64,000 nucleotides of DNA from CAVYUC01 sp963771595 (GCA_963771595.1 CAVYUC010000026.1:84846-148845), one strand, 5' to 3'; counted from the first letter of the stretch, positions 11,701-21,730 are shown. Translations and numbers: made by a program. Notes: generated by a model from the letters alone, not told the origin.

Positions 11701-12866
11701 AAAATGCAACCCTCTCCTGGAATACAGGCGAAACTGGTCCTGTAATTACTGTAACTGATGCCCGTATTTATAAAGTAACCCAAAAATTGAACGGCTGTAT
11801 CAGCGATGCAACAGCTGAAGCAACACCTTATTCAGAACCGGAAAAACCGCTTGTGAATGTAGTTGACAGTTGTGGCGGATCAGTTATAAATATTAGTAAT
11901 CCCGGCGATGATGCATGGTTTATCTGGCAAAACGAAATTACATCTGACAGTACAAAAAATAATGGATTTATAATTACAGAACCGGGAGAATATACCATTT
12001 TTCAGCGATCTGCAACGTGTATTAGTGACAGTATAATAGTTACTTTAAATCCATTGCAGGTGCCGGAAGCACCAATAAGTTTGGGAGACAAGCAAATATG
12101 CAAAACAGACCCAATTCAACCGCTTACAGCAGAAGTAACATTAGCGGACACCAACACTGTACTTGTTTGGTACGATCAGGAATTTGGCGGTAATGAAGTT
12201 TTTGTTCCTGTTTTAGATGAAGTTGGCACAATTACATATTATGCCGAAGCGCAAAATCCGGTTACAGGGTGTGCAAGTGCTGCCAGAACACCAGTTACAC
12301 TCGCAATTGTTGATGGATTTGCTTCGTTAAATCTGAACACCGAAATTATCGGAAAACCAACCCGTAATGTTGCTGTTTTAATCTTCCCTGAAGATTCACT
12401 GACCTATCAGTGGTATTTAAATGACAATATAATTGGCAATGCAAATGAGCAATATTATTACATTTCGGAATCGGAGCGAAAAAATGATAATTTGTTTTCG
12501 GTTGAGGTAGAAACTGTTGACGGATGTAAAGCATTTTTCGATTATCAATACTCCGGAAATTTAAGCAGTGGCGAAATAGCAGCAACTGAAAATAATATAA
12601 GTTTTAAAGAAACGCAGCAGATTAAAATATATCCAAATCCTGCCAACCAGGAACTTTCAATTTCAATTGATTCAAAACTGATAAAAAAAGAACAGAAATT
12701 AAATGCAAAAATATTTTCTGATAACGGTGCCTGTGTAGAAACCATATCATTGACCAAAACAACTGAAACAATTGATATCAAACAGTTAAAACCTGGGTAT
12801 TACACAGTGGTTATTTTCAATAAAAAACAACCGGTTGATTCCAAAAAACTAATCATATTTCACTAA
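5734..12866 (+). pseudogene. Giant T9SS repeat protein, 5' part frameshifted
   Basis: An ATG at 5734 opens a signal-peptide-like stretch (MKSIISLFLFTLLSW) that soon hits stops. Recognisable protein ('QTDDQCPDSVTSM', then 'TTFSTDICAGDIAS', then 'TGSEPTITPVQEYTYQWQF') continues in different frames. An extra C near 5926 and one extra T in the T5 run at 6475-6479 each break the frame; removing that T joins 'YDEESF' to 'PNVSVSGG'. From there 6.4 kb (to 12866) is fully open. It encodes about 11 tandem units of about 170 residues, each pairing an 'NNCGESILTASN' half with a 'DPENCGGQGSLDFTF' half, then Ig/PKD-like domains and a T9SS sorting domain ('IKIYPNPANQELSIS'). Such proteins are surface adhesins or gliding-type filaments. 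Either a recently dead gene or one hit by sequence errors. Confidence 0.75.
6602..11640 (+). repeat. About 11 tandem ~0.45-0.6 kb repeats inside the giant gene
   Basis: The phrase 'DPNPP' followed by 'CGES-LTA' recurs about 11 times in the reading frame, at spacing of about 440-450 bp in the first part and longer later, where an extra 'P-DFTVTDNC-GTSTL' half-unit is inserted (around 10495 and 11170). Units differ at many positions, so the repeats are old and diverged at DNA level rather than recent amplifications. Confidence 0.8.
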
Positions 12867-12884
12867 AAACTACCTGCCAGCCAG

Positions 12885-13917
12885 ATGAAAAAATATAATT
12901 TGAAAATCATATCAGGGATGAGTAAAAACTATGTGACCGGAAAAAAGCTCACACATAAATACAACACGCTGTTTAGCGTTAAAAAAACAGCAGTTTTAAT
13001 TTGTTTATTCTTTACAATGGGATTCTTGCATGCCGGTGAACCAGCCTTTCCCAAAAAAGAAAATTCTGTAGATAATATGTCATTTTCATCGTCATCGAAA
13101 TTGAATCTGGATGATAATTTTATCTACCCCGCCTGGGGATTTTACCTTGATTTCTCACCTGGAATTTCAAATATCAAAAACAGCAATCTGTCGTCGGATG
13201 TCTGGGATTCAAAAAAAGGATTAGGATTTACATTCAACGTGGGATATTTTCACTCTTTAAGTGCCTGGTTTAAACTGAAATCAGGAATTGGAATAACCAG
13301 CTATAAAAACACGCTGAACGCAAATACCGATTTGCCGTCGCAAAATTTTAAAGATATTGACAACGACAGTTATACCGAAAACCTGACACTCACAAATATT
13401 GAGAAAGAAATCGAGTCCACTGTACATTTCAATTCCATTGATATTTGAATTTGGAAATCCAAACATTGAAAAAATTGGATTTTATGCCGACCTCGGTTTG
13501 AAATATTCATATCTGTTAAACGAAAGTTATTCATCGTCTGGCACTTATTCAACCACAGGAACTTATGAGCAATATAATGTAACGTTGAAAAATATTCCTG
13601 AACTGGGTTTCTACAACGACAAAAATCCGGAAAATTATGCAAATCTCAAGAAAAGCAATTTCTCGCTGGTGGCCGGAGCCGGTGTATTTGTTCCACTTTC
13701 GAGTACAATAATTTTTAAGGGTGGATTGGTCACCAACATCGGATTGGCAGATATTGGCAACAACATACCGGCAAATCCCAACTCAAATGTTATAAACGAT
13801 AATATATATTCCTACCGGTCCCGTTATATCGATAATACTTTGGCAGTGGTAGAAGGAAGCAGAACTTTTCATTTCGGAATAGAATTTGGTATATACATTA
13901 GCCATAGATTAAAATAG
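12885..13917 (+). pseudogene. Outer-membrane beta-barrel protein gene, single frameshift
   Basis: Two overlapping frames make one protein. The first (12885-13448) has a signal peptide after about 30 residues ('TAVLICLFFTMGFLHAG') and barrel strands ('GFYLDFSPGISNI', 'LGFTFNVGYFHSLSAWF'). The second continues 'SSPLYISIPLIFEFGNPNI', 'GFYADLGLKYSYLL', and ends 'FHFGIEFGIYISHRLK'. Removing one A from AAA at 13403-13405 gives 'NIEKKSSPLYISIPLIFEF', restoring one ORF of about 343 codons. The pattern is that of porin-family OMP_b-brl proteins. It begins 18 bp after the giant repeat gene, so the two probably formed an operon, with the barrel possibly helping to secrete or hold the repeat protein (inference). 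Confidence 0.7.
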
Positions 13918-13923
13918 TAAAAT

Positions 13924-14697
13924 ATGCCAAAATATAATTTTTACAACAAATTTACCGGAATCAACAAAAGGATTTACTTCCTGTTGACATTATGCTTCAT
14001 TCTCATATCACTGGTTTCCAACGGAAAAGAAAAACAAAAATCCGGAAAAACAACTGCAGCTTTAACCGGATTTCAGGATGAAGAGGAAACCAATCTGTTA
14101 TCAGATTTTAAATTTTATAATATCGGGGAAAATACTTCAGAAGGAATTATAACATTGCAGGATTCATTAATAAAAATTGTTGCAAGCGGAACCGATTTTG
14201 GAGGTACAAATGATGAGGGATTTTTTATTTTTCAGCAAATTAAAGGAGACTTTGAATTTAGTGTCAGGGTAAATGCTTTATCGCCCAGCGAATTATATGC
14301 AAAAGCAGGAATTATGGCGCGGCAGGATTTAACTGACGATTCCAAAAACATCTATTTCCACGTTTTTCCCGACAACCAGGAAAGACTGAACAATAAAAGT
14401 GGCAGTGAATTTATTTACCGTACAAAACGAGGCGCCGAAATGGAAGCAATTCATCCCAACTGGCAAACGGCAGGCGACAAATTCAATGTAAACTTTCCGA
14501 ATACCTGGATTAAATTAAAACGTGAAGGAGATACTTTTACAGCATATTTAAGCAGCGACAATAAAACTACCTGGCAACAGTATGCAACTTACACACAAAA
14601 TATGGCCCGAAGCCTGCTGGTTGGGCTTGCAATTACATCGCACAATCCAAACGGTTTTACAAAAGCTGAGTTTTCCGATATTGTAATATCTGAGTAA
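13924..14697 (+). CDS. Exported DUF1349-like (concanavalin-fold) protein
   Basis: 257 residues. The N-terminus is a long signal sequence with the hydrophobic core at about residues 18-33 ('YFLLTLCFILISLVS'). The mature part fits DUF1349/'regulation of enolase'-like lectin-fold proteins: 'GGTNDEGFFIFQQIKGDFEFSVRVNALS', 'YAKAGIMARQDL', 'WIKLKREGDTFTAYLSSD' and 'LLVGLAITSHNP'. Members are exported and often associated with carbohydrate processing, but the biochemical role is not settled. It lies 6 bp after the barrel gene, ending the probable operon that begins with the giant repeat gene, and has a close paralogue at 17073-17780 on the far side of the peptidase gene. Confidence 0.75.
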   Translation: MPKYNFYNKFTGINKRIYFLLTLCFILISLVSNGKEKQKSGKTTAALTGFQDEEETNLLSDFKFYNIGENTSEGIITLQDSLIKIVASGTDFGGTNDEGFFIFQQIKGDFEFSVRVNALSPSELYAKAGIMARQDLTDDSKNIYFHVFPDNQERLNNKSGSEFIYRTKRGAEMEAIHPNWQTAGDKFNVNFPNTWIKLKREGDTFTAYLSSDNKTTWQQYATYTQNMARSLLVGLAITSHNPNGFTKAEFSDIVISE

Positions 14698-14716
14698 CCT
14701 GGCCGCGGTTAAATTC

Positions 14717-16861
14717 CTATTTTACAATCTGCATTTCATTCAGCAAATAACCGGCACCCGCAAACTTATCGATTAAAAACAATGCATAACGAATATCAAT
14801 GGCAATGTTGCGGCACACTTCCGGATCGTACATAATATCACTCATTGTACCTTCCCAGCAGCGATCGAAGTTGACACCAATCAGTTCGCCGCGGGCATTT
14901 ACCACAGGGCTTCCCGAATTTCCACCGGTGGTATGATTTGATGCTGTAAAACAAACCGGCAACTCACCGGACACATCATAATCGCCATAATTCTTCGTGA
15001 AATAAAGTTCTTTCAGCCGCGCGGGCACATCATAATCGTAAATTTCAGGGTTGTCTTTTTCCATTATTCCTGAAAGAGTTGTGTAGTATTTATATTTTAC
15101 GCCATCCACCGGTTCGTATCCTTCCACCTTTCCGTAAGCTACGCGCAATGTAAGATTGGCATCCGGATAAAGTGGTTTATCATCATACATTTTCATGATG
15201 CCGGCCATATAAATCTTCATGTTTTCCTGTATTGACGCATTGAGTTTTTTAATCACCGGATTAATATGCACATCCTGGTAAAAATTAAGGTGCCGGTACA
15301 TGGAAAGCAACGGATCTTTCCGCAATTTCAGCAGTTGTTTATCATTTCCATCTTTTAAAACCGCAGCCAGCTTTTCCCGATCGGCCAGCACTGATTTCCG
15401 GTAAATTTTATCCAGCAGTTTTTCCTGATTATATTTTTCAAGTGTTTCTGTAAAAGCCACAGGTAAAAATTTGCTGTCCAAATCATTCAGCATCGGAACA
15501 AGCGTAACGAAAAGCTGTTCATCAACCGGTTGGTAAAAATCTTTGAAAAACGAATCCAGGTATTTCAGCATTTCTTTACACTCTTTCTCCACCCTTTCAC
15601 TTTGGTTATTTTCGATATTGTTAATAATGGAATTCAGCCGGTCAGCCAGCCGGAAAATCTCCACCCCGCGCGATACAATTTCAGAATAATAATCAGAAGC
15701 ATGTATGTATTCCCGGTAATCTTCATACACAGAATCGAAATTATCAAAAACCGGTTTATACGTAGTTTCCCAGTTGCTGTTATTTTGCGCCCATTGTTTA
15801 AAATCAGCTTCAAAAGCCTGTTTTTTATCCAGTGCATTCATTCTTTCGAGGCCAATGATTTCGCCCTGCCACTTTTTCCAGGCGTTGCTGATTCCGGCAT
15901 ATTTTGATGCATACTGAATTCGTACTTTAGGCGATAAAGCCATTGCCGCGCCAATAATTTCGAGTTTTTTATCTCTGATTTTTATGCGGTCAGGGTCGCG
16001 CTGGTTCATAATTATATCCACTTCCTGAGAGGGAATGTACTGCTGGGTACTCCCGGGATTACCGAAAACCATGGTAAAATCGCCCGGCTCCACTCCTTTT
16101 AACGAAATCGGGAAAAACTTTTTCGGATGGTACGGTACATTATCAGGAGAATAAGGCGCCGGTTCATTGTCTTTTCCGGCATAAATGCGGAACAATGAAA
16201 AATCGCCGGTATGGCGTGGCCACATCCAGTTATCGGTGTCGCCGCCAAACTTGCCGATGGCCGACGGAGGCGCGCCAACCAGCCGGATATCTGTGAATGT
16301 TTTATACACATACAGAAAATACTGGTTGCCATAAAAAAGCGGCTTTACCTGTGTAGAAAATTTTCCGTTTTCCGATGCTTCTTTTTCAATTTGCGAGGTG
16401 TTCAATGCCATCTTGTTTTTGCGTTCCTCATCCGAAAGCCCTTCTGTTTCCTGTAATACTTCGGCAGTAACATCTTTCATATATTTCAGAAAACGAACGG
16501 TTAAACCCGGATTTGACAATTCCTCATCCCTGTTCATGGCCCAAAAACCATTGGTCAGGTAATCATTTTCAACCGAACTGTGCGACTGAATACTGCTGTA
16601 TCCGCAGTGATGATTGGTAATCAGCAGACCTTCGTCAGAAATTAATTCACCGGTGCAACCTCTTCCGAAAATTACCACAGCATCTTTCATGCTCGAGTGG
16701 TTTACGTCGTAAATATCTTCGGCAGAGAGTTTAAATCCCATCCGTTGCATCTCTTCAATGTTATATTTCTCCAGCAAAACCGGGAGCCACATTCCCTCTT
16801 TTGCAAATAATCTGCCCCCAAAAATTCCGAAAATGATTAAAAAATAAACCAGCTTTCTCAT
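14717..16861 (-). CDS. S46 family dipeptidyl-peptidase, DPP11-type (Asp/Glu-specific)
   Basis: 714 residues, a normal S46 length, with signal peptide (cleavage after about residue 20, 'GGRLFA'). The catalytic triad is visible: His85 in 'ITNHHCGY', Asp220 in 'WPRHTGDFS' and Ser649 in 'TTGGNSGSP'. In this family the residue 18 positions after the serine decides specificity: Gly in DPP7, Arg in DPP11. Here it is Arg667 ('GVNFDRCWEG'), so the enzyme should release dipeptides with Asp or Glu at P1. It works in the periplasm on peptides brought in for amino-acid supply. The gene is intact and converges with 13924-14697. Confidence 0.93.
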   Translation of the reverse strand: MRKLVYFLIIFGIFGGRLFAKEGMWLPVLLEKYNIEEMQRMGFKLSAEDIYDVNHSSMKDAVVIFGRGCTGELISDEGLLITNHHCGYSSIQSHSSVENDYLTNGFWAMNRDEELSNPGLTVRFLKYMKDVTAEVLQETEGLSDEERKNKMALNTSQIEKEASENGKFSTQVKPLFYGNQYFLYVYKTFTDIRLVGAPPSAIGKFGGDTDNWMWPRHTGDFSLFRIYAGKDNEPAPYSPDNVPYHPKKFFPISLKGVEPGDFTMVFGNPGSTQQYIPSQEVDIIMNQRDPDRIKIRDKKLEIIGAAMALSPKVRIQYASKYAGISNAWKKWQGEIIGLERMNALDKKQAFEADFKQWAQNNSNWETTYKPVFDNFDSVYEDYREYIHASDYYSEIVSRGVEIFRLADRLNSIINNIENNQSERVEKECKEMLKYLDSFFKDFYQPVDEQLFVTLVPMLNDLDSKFLPVAFTETLEKYNQEKLLDKIYRKSVLADREKLAAVLKDGNDKQLLKLRKDPLLSMYRHLNFYQDVHINPVIKKLNASIQENMKIYMAGIMKMYDDKPLYPDANLTLRVAYGKVEGYEPVDGVKYKYYTTLSGIMEKDNPEIYDYDVPARLKELYFTKNYGDYDVSGELPVCFTASNHTTGGNSGSPVVNARGELIGVNFDRCWEGTMSDIMYDPEVCRNIAIDIRYALFLIDKFAGAGYLLNEMQIVK

Positions 16862-17031
16862 ATATTATAAATCCGTTTCTTTAATAGCGGTGCAAAAAGA
16901 TAAAAAACAATGTGAATAAACCATGATTTTTAACAACTGCAAGCAGAGACTCAGCTTATTCAAAATTTCAGTTTGACAAAATTATCCGGAAAATCGGGTT
17001 GAAACAACCTGCAACCAAATAAAATTTTCTA

Positions 17032-17038
17032 TTTTGCA
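17032..17038 (+). promoter_or_regulatory. Possible Bacteroidota -7 element
   Basis: TATTTTG near 17030-17036 resembles a TAnnTTTG box with a one-base-shorter spacer, about 37 bp before the ATG at 17073; a TTG lies further upstream near 16999. Weak match. Confidence 0.3.
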
Positions 17039-17072
17039 TCATATAAATAAAATCAAACTAAATATTAAACGA

Positions 17073-17780
17073 ATGGCCCGTATAACTTCAATCTTGCTTC
17101 TCTTCACTTTACTCATGTTCCCGGTTTTTGGGAACAGTAAAAGCCCCGGCAACAAAAATAAAAAGGCCCGGATAGTTCCATTTTCAGAAATGTTTACTAC
17201 TGATATAGGAGCAAAAACACAACGTGGAAATTCATCGTTTAAAAACGAAAAAATTATTATGAAAGCCGGAGGATCGGATGTTTGGGGAACAAATGACGAA
17301 TTTCGCTTTGGCTATATTGAATTAAAAGGTGATTTTGATGTGAGCGTACAGGTTTTGAATTTAACCAAACCTCAACTTTACACAAAAGCCGGAATAATGG
17401 CCCGCACCGATTTAAGCGACAACAGCCGGCACGTTTATTTTCAGGTTTTCCCCGACAACAGTCCCAGAAACAATAACAATGGCGGGGCCGAATTCCAGTA
17501 CCGGGCAGAAAAAGGCGGCGAAATGAAAGCTATTTATCCAAACCAGGAAACAGCCGGAGCAAAATTCGATGTAAATTTTCCTGATACATGGATTAGATTG
17601 ACCCGCGAAGGCAACGTTTTTAAATCATACATGAGTAACGACAATAAAAACTGGCATCTGTATTCTGCTTATCAGCAAAAAATGCCAAATAAATTACTTG
17701 TTGGTTTAGCAGTAACGTCGCATAATTCAAACGAAATGGCTATTGCAGAATTTTCACTTTTACATCTTGGAAAGAAATAA
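17073..17780 (+). CDS. Exported DUF1349-like protein, paralogue of 13924-14697
   Basis: 235 residues from the ATG at 17073; an upstream in-frame TTG at 17034 is less likely because the signal peptide then starts too late. Signal peptide 'ITSILLLFTLLMFPVFG'. The mature region parallels the gene at 13924: 'GTNDEFRFGYIELKGDFDVSVQV', 'YTKAGIMARTDLSDNSRHVYFQVFPD', 'WIRLTREGNVFKSYMS' and 'LLVGLAVTSHNS'. It is followed after 5 bp by the TIM-barrel lipoprotein, so these two form an operon. The pairing of such lectin-fold proteins with a sugar-isomerase-like barrel suggests a shared extracytoplasmic sugar substrate (inference). Confidence 0.75.
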   Translation: MARITSILLLFTLLMFPVFGNSKSPGNKNKKARIVPFSEMFTTDIGAKTQRGNSSFKNEKIIMKAGGSDVWGTNDEFRFGYIELKGDFDVSVQVLNLTKPQLYTKAGIMARTDLSDNSRHVYFQVFPDNSPRNNNNGGAEFQYRAEKGGEMKAIYPNQETAGAKFDVNFPDTWIRLTREGNVFKSYMSNDNKNWHLYSAYQQKMPNKLLVGLAVTSHNSNEMAIAEFSLLHLGKK

Positions 17781-17785
17781 ATATC

Positions 17786-18649
17786 ATGAACAAGTTAAGT
17801 TTACAATTCATCTTATTTTTTGCGCTGCTTTTTGTTTTTGGACATTGTAAAAACGAAGAACATAAACCGCTGGATATGGAAAATTATTATGCGTGGTGCA
17901 TTGTTCCTTTCGACAACCAGAACCGCACGCCGGAGCAACGCATTGAAATGTTAAAAAACCTTGGGTTTACATCTTATGCGTATGACTGGCGGCAGGAAAA
18001 TATTCCGGAAATGGTGCAGGAATTTAAACTGGCCCAGCAAAATAACATAAACATTAAAGCCGTTTGGATGTGGATTGACCGGACAAATACGCTGGAAAGC
18101 CTCTCAACGAGCAACAAACAGGTTTTTAATGCCATTGAAGTAACAGGAATAAAACCTCAGATTTGGATGAGTTTTCCTGAAGAATATTTTGAAGGACTTT
18201 CTGATGAAGAGCGTCTGGAGAAAGCTGTTAAAATGGTGGATAAAATAAGCGGCCAGGCAGAACAACTGGATTGCACTGTTGGGTTGTACAATCATGGAGG
18301 CTGGTTTGGAAATCCTGAAAACCTTGTGAAAATAATAAAAGCCCTTCCCGACAGAGAAATTGGTATCATTTTTAATTTTCATCATGCCCACGAAATGCTG
18401 GATGAATTTCCGAAGCTTGTAAAAACCATGAAGCCTTACTTATGGGCAGTAAATTTAAACGGAATGAATCCGAATGGACCGCAAATCGTTACTATCGGAG
18501 ACGGGAAAAAAGAAGGCAAAATGATTAAAGTGTTGCAAAAAAACGGATTTGACGGACCTTATGGAATTCTTGGCCACCGCGAAGATGCCGACGTTGAAAA
18601 AGTGCTGCAGGCAAACCTGGAAGGGTTGGAAAAAGTGCTGAACGAATAG
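17786..18649 (+). CDS. Lipoprotein with xylose-isomerase-like TIM barrel
   Basis: 287 residues. The N-terminus is a lipoprotein signal ('LQFILFFALLFVFGHC', Cys about residue 21; the lipobox FGHC is imperfect but usual for Bacteroidota). The body matches the sugar phosphate isomerase/epimerase (AP endonuclease 2) TIM-barrel fold: 'RIEMLKNLGFTSYAYDW' opening strand, 'VGLYNHGGWFGNPENLVKII', 'IIFNFHHAHEMLDEF' and 'GPYGILGHRED'. His/Glu/Asp residues at strand ends could bind a metal. Substrate unknown. Last gene before the long repeat region. Confidence 0.75.
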   Translation: MNKLSLQFILFFALLFVFGHCKNEEHKPLDMENYYAWCIVPFDNQNRTPEQRIEMLKNLGFTSYAYDWRQENIPEMVQEFKLAQQNNINIKAVWMWIDRTNTLESLSTSNKQVFNAIEVTGIKPQIWMSFPEEYFEGLSDEERLEKAVKMVDKISGQAEQLDCTVGLYNHGGWFGNPENLVKIIKALPDREIGIIFNFHHAHEMLDEFPKLVKTMKPYLWAVNLNGMNPNGPQIVTIGDGKKEGKMIKVLQKNGFDGPYGILGHREDADVEKVLQANLEGLEKVLNE

Positions 18650-18869
18650 ATTACACCTTTCACCGGAATAACAAATACCCCCTGTCATTTCGACGGGTAC
18701 CCCCGGAGAAATCTGCAACATTTGAACAGATTCCGTCCATTTCGATCGGGAATGACAATTACGCGTATTCCTCCTTTTCACCGGAATCAAATACCCTGTC
18801 ATTTCGATGAGTACCCTCAGAGAAATCTGCAACATTGAAAACCTGTCATTTCGATGAGTACCCTCGGAG

Positions 18870-19822
18870 AAATCCCTTCAACATTTAACAGATTCCTCCA
18901 TTCGTCGGAATGACAATTACGCATATTCCTCCTTTTCACCGGAATAAATACCCTGTCATTTCGATGAGTACCCTCAGAGAAATCTGCAACATTGAAAACC
19001 TGTCATTTCGATGAGTACCCTCAGAGAAATCCCTTCAACATTTAACAGATTCCTCCTTTCAGTCGGAATGACAATTACGCGTATTCCTCCTTTCGTGCCA
19101 ATAAAAGAATTGGGTTATTTGCAGATTGTCAGCTTTATGAAAATATTTTTTATGTCTTATCAGACGGATTTTACTTTTTCCTACAGCTGAAAAAGTAAAC
19201 AAAAAAGCCGCCGCTGAAGAAAAAATTGCTAAAATGAATTCCGTTTCGCTAAAATCAATAAAACTTGTCCTCCTGCGTCGGACTTCAAACAATATTGATT
19301 TTTAACGCTTCACTTCATTCATTTTTTCACGCATTTTTTCTTAGGCGGCTCCGTTCTGAACTATTGTTTTGGTTATAGATTATTTTGAATGCTTTTAATT
19401 GTTTCCTGTATTTTTGTAACAAAATATATTTACCCGGTGAATCATTTAATCTGTACAAACAATGGAACTAAGAATCCTCATTTATTTAACGATAATATCT
19501 TAGAAGGCTTTTCCCTCGTGAGGGAAAATGGCGTAAGCCAAAAGGGTAAAGCAACTTAATTTAGTATCTTATTTACCCCTCTCCCGCTGGTTTCTCCCCT
19601 TGCAAAGGGGAGATCGATCTCATTAATGAACTGTAAATCATTAACGCTTTACTGTCATTTAATCATTATGCCCAAAAAAATTGGGTGAGCACTCGGAATG
19701 ACAATTACGCGTATTCCTCCTTTTCACCGGAATAACAAATACCCTGTCATTTCGATGAGTACCCTCAGAGAAATCTGCAACATTGAAAACCTGTCATTTC
19801 GATGAGTACCCTCAGAGAAATC
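18870..19822. repeat. 953-bp tandem duplication, copy A
   Basis: From 18946 to 19822 this copy is identical, apart from a few single-base differences, to 19899-20775 at a fixed offset of 953 bp. The left 75 bp are similar but a few bases shorter. The antisense open frame at 19059-19292 is repeated at 20012-20245 and is unlikely to be a gene. Confidence 0.9.
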
Positions 19823-20775
19823 CCTTCAACATTTAACAGATTCCTCCATTTCGATCGGAATGACAATTACGCATATTCCTCCTTTTCACCGGAATAACAA
19901 ATACCCTGTCATTTCGATGAGTACCCTCAGAGAAATCTGCAACATTGAAAACCTGTCATTTCGATGAGTACCCTCAGAGAAATCCCTTCAACATTTAACA
20001 GATTCCTCCTTTCAGTCGGAATGACAATTACGCGTATTCCTCCTTTCGTGCCAATAAAAGAATTGGGTTATTTGCAGATTGTCAGCTTTATGAAAATATT
20101 TTTTATGTCTTATCAGACGGATTTTACTTTTTCCTACAGCTGAAAAAGTAAACAAAAAAGCCGCCGCTGAAGAAAAAATTGCTAAAATGAATTCCGTTTC
20201 GCTAAAATCAATAAAACTTGTCCTCCTGCGTCGGACTTCAAACAATATTGATTTTTAACGCTTCACTTCATTCATTTTTTCACGCATTTTTTCTTAGGCG
20301 GCTCCGTTCTGAACTATTGTTTTGGTTATAGATTATTTTGAATGCTTTTAATTGTTTCCTGTATTTTTGTAACAAAATATATTTACCCGGTGAATCATTC
20401 AATCTGTACAAACAATGGAACTAAGAATCCTCATTTATTTAACGATAATATCTTAGAAGGCTTTTCCCTCGTGAGGGAAAATGGCGTAAGCCAAAAGGGT
20501 AAAGCAACTTAATTTAGTATCTTATTTACCCCTCTCCCGCTGGTTTCTCCCCTTGCAAAGGGGAGATCGATCTCATTAATGAACTGTAAATCATTAACGC
20601 TTTACTGTCATTTAATCATTATGCCCAAAAAAATTGGGTGAGCACTCGGAATGACAATTACGCATATTCCTCCTTTTCACCGGAATAACAAATACCCTGT
20701 CATTTCGATGAGTACCCTCAGAGAAATCTGCAACATTGAAAACCTGTCATTTCGATGAGTACCCTCAGAGAAATC
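19823..20775. repeat. 953-bp tandem duplication, copy B
   Basis: Second copy of the unit at 18870-19822. One visible difference is ATCATTCAATC (about 20394) against ATCATTTAATC in copy A. Confidence 0.9.
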
Positions 20776-21088
20776 TGCAACATCAAAACCTGTCATTTCG
20801 ATGAGTACCCTCAGAGAAATCCCTTCAACATTTAACAGATTCCTCCTTTCACCGGAATGAATGACAATTTCCTGTAAAAAAAATGAATAAAGAGAGTGGC
20901 CATATGTAAATAATTTTTATATTGCAACCTGCTTAGCCTATTTACGATACAAAAGAAATTAAACCAAAAATGAAAACCTTTCGCCGTTCATGTACCAAAA
21001 AAGATTGCCGTCAATTCCTGTTGCATTTCATTTTCAATCCAAATAATACGTACAACTAAATCAATTATTAACTAAAAAAATCAAATGT

Positions 21089-21730
21089 ATGAACAAAAGA
21101 CAAACGAATCGTTACAGAATGATACTGAATACCCAGGCGGCTCTCGATGCCAATTCTTCGCTCTGGAATACTTTCAGCGTCATATTAACGCCCAAAAACA
21201 ATTTGGATGAAATTATCCTGCGCGTTATTGAGCAAAATGAGAAAGCAATGGCCGGCACCCAAAGCATTACAGCCGACAAAACCAGTACCCGTGAAGGCCT
21301 TGCCCGCAAAGTAGAAGTAGTGTCTGGTATTCTTCAGGCTTACGCTTCCATAACAGGCAACAATGCCATCATTGATTCGATATCAGTAAACCGGACTGAC
21401 GTTGTGAGTGCCCGCGAAACCGATGTGGATGCGTTGGTAACGCCGGTTATTAATTATGCACGTGCTGAGCTTGCCAACCTTGCCGATTACGGCATTTCGG
21501 AGGCAATGATTTTGGAAACAGAAACTTCGCTCGACCAGTTTAATTCACTGATCGGAAATCCGCGAACAGTCCGCAATCAGGCGTATGCAGCTTTGGCTAC
21601 GCTCCAGGAATTGATTGACTCTGCATTGGATATATTAAATGACCGTCTCGATAAACTGATGCTGCGTTTTAAATATACTCATCCCGGATTTTACGACGAA
21701 TACATGCGGGCACGCGTTATTGTTGATTAA
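21089..21730 (+). CDS. Helical protein of unknown function
   Basis: 213 residues, start at the ATG following an A-rich leader. No signal peptide or membrane segment. The composition and heptad-like hydrophobic spacing suggest an almost all-alpha protein. It resembles the short hypothetical proteins often annotated in Bacteroidota with 'R-Y-x-M-x-x-x-T' N-termini, but I cannot name the family or function. It stands between the repeat region and the cassette array. An array integrase would be expected near this place, but this protein shows no tyrosine-recombinase motif. Confidence 0.6.
   Translation: MNKRQTNRYRMILNTQAALDANSSLWNTFSVILTPKNNLDEIILRVIEQNEKAMAGTQSITADKTSTREGLARKVEVVSGILQAYASITGNNAIIDSISVNRTDVVSARETDVDALVTPVINYARAELANLADYGISEAMILETETSLDQFNSLIGNPRTVRNQAYAALATLQELIDSALDILNDRLDKLMLRFKYTHPGFYDEYMRARVIVD

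Larger units (their letters stand above)
18650..20880. repeat. Gene-free region of interspersed short palindromic repeats
   Basis: 2.2 kb with no credible gene. A phrase beginning CCTGTCATTTCGATGAGTA and ending in GAGAAATC recurs about a dozen times, with intervening TCGGAATGACAATTACG segments. GTCATT(T/C)CGA and TCGGAATGAC are reverse complements, so consecutive copies can form hairpins. These look like the REP-like extragenic palindromes seen in many Bacteroidota genomes. A second motif family around 19505-19600 (TTTTCCCTCGTGAGGGAAAA, CTCCCCTTGCAAAGGGGAG) also forms hairpins. Confidence 0.8.

Noticed and set aside
6381..12866. The 2161-codon frame as a complete gene starting at 6381
   Set aside because: Its first ~34 codons read the wrong frame of a region that codes recognisable repeat protein in another frame; the true start lies upstream.
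19059..20245. Two identical antisense 77-codon frames (19059-19292, 20012-20245)
   Set aside because: They lie inside the duplicated non-coding repeat, include short hairpin repeats, and have no start context or recognisable protein character.
18650..20880. CRISPR array
   Set aside because: Repeats are palindromic, variable in spacing and have near-identical rather than unique intervening segments; no cas genes are present.
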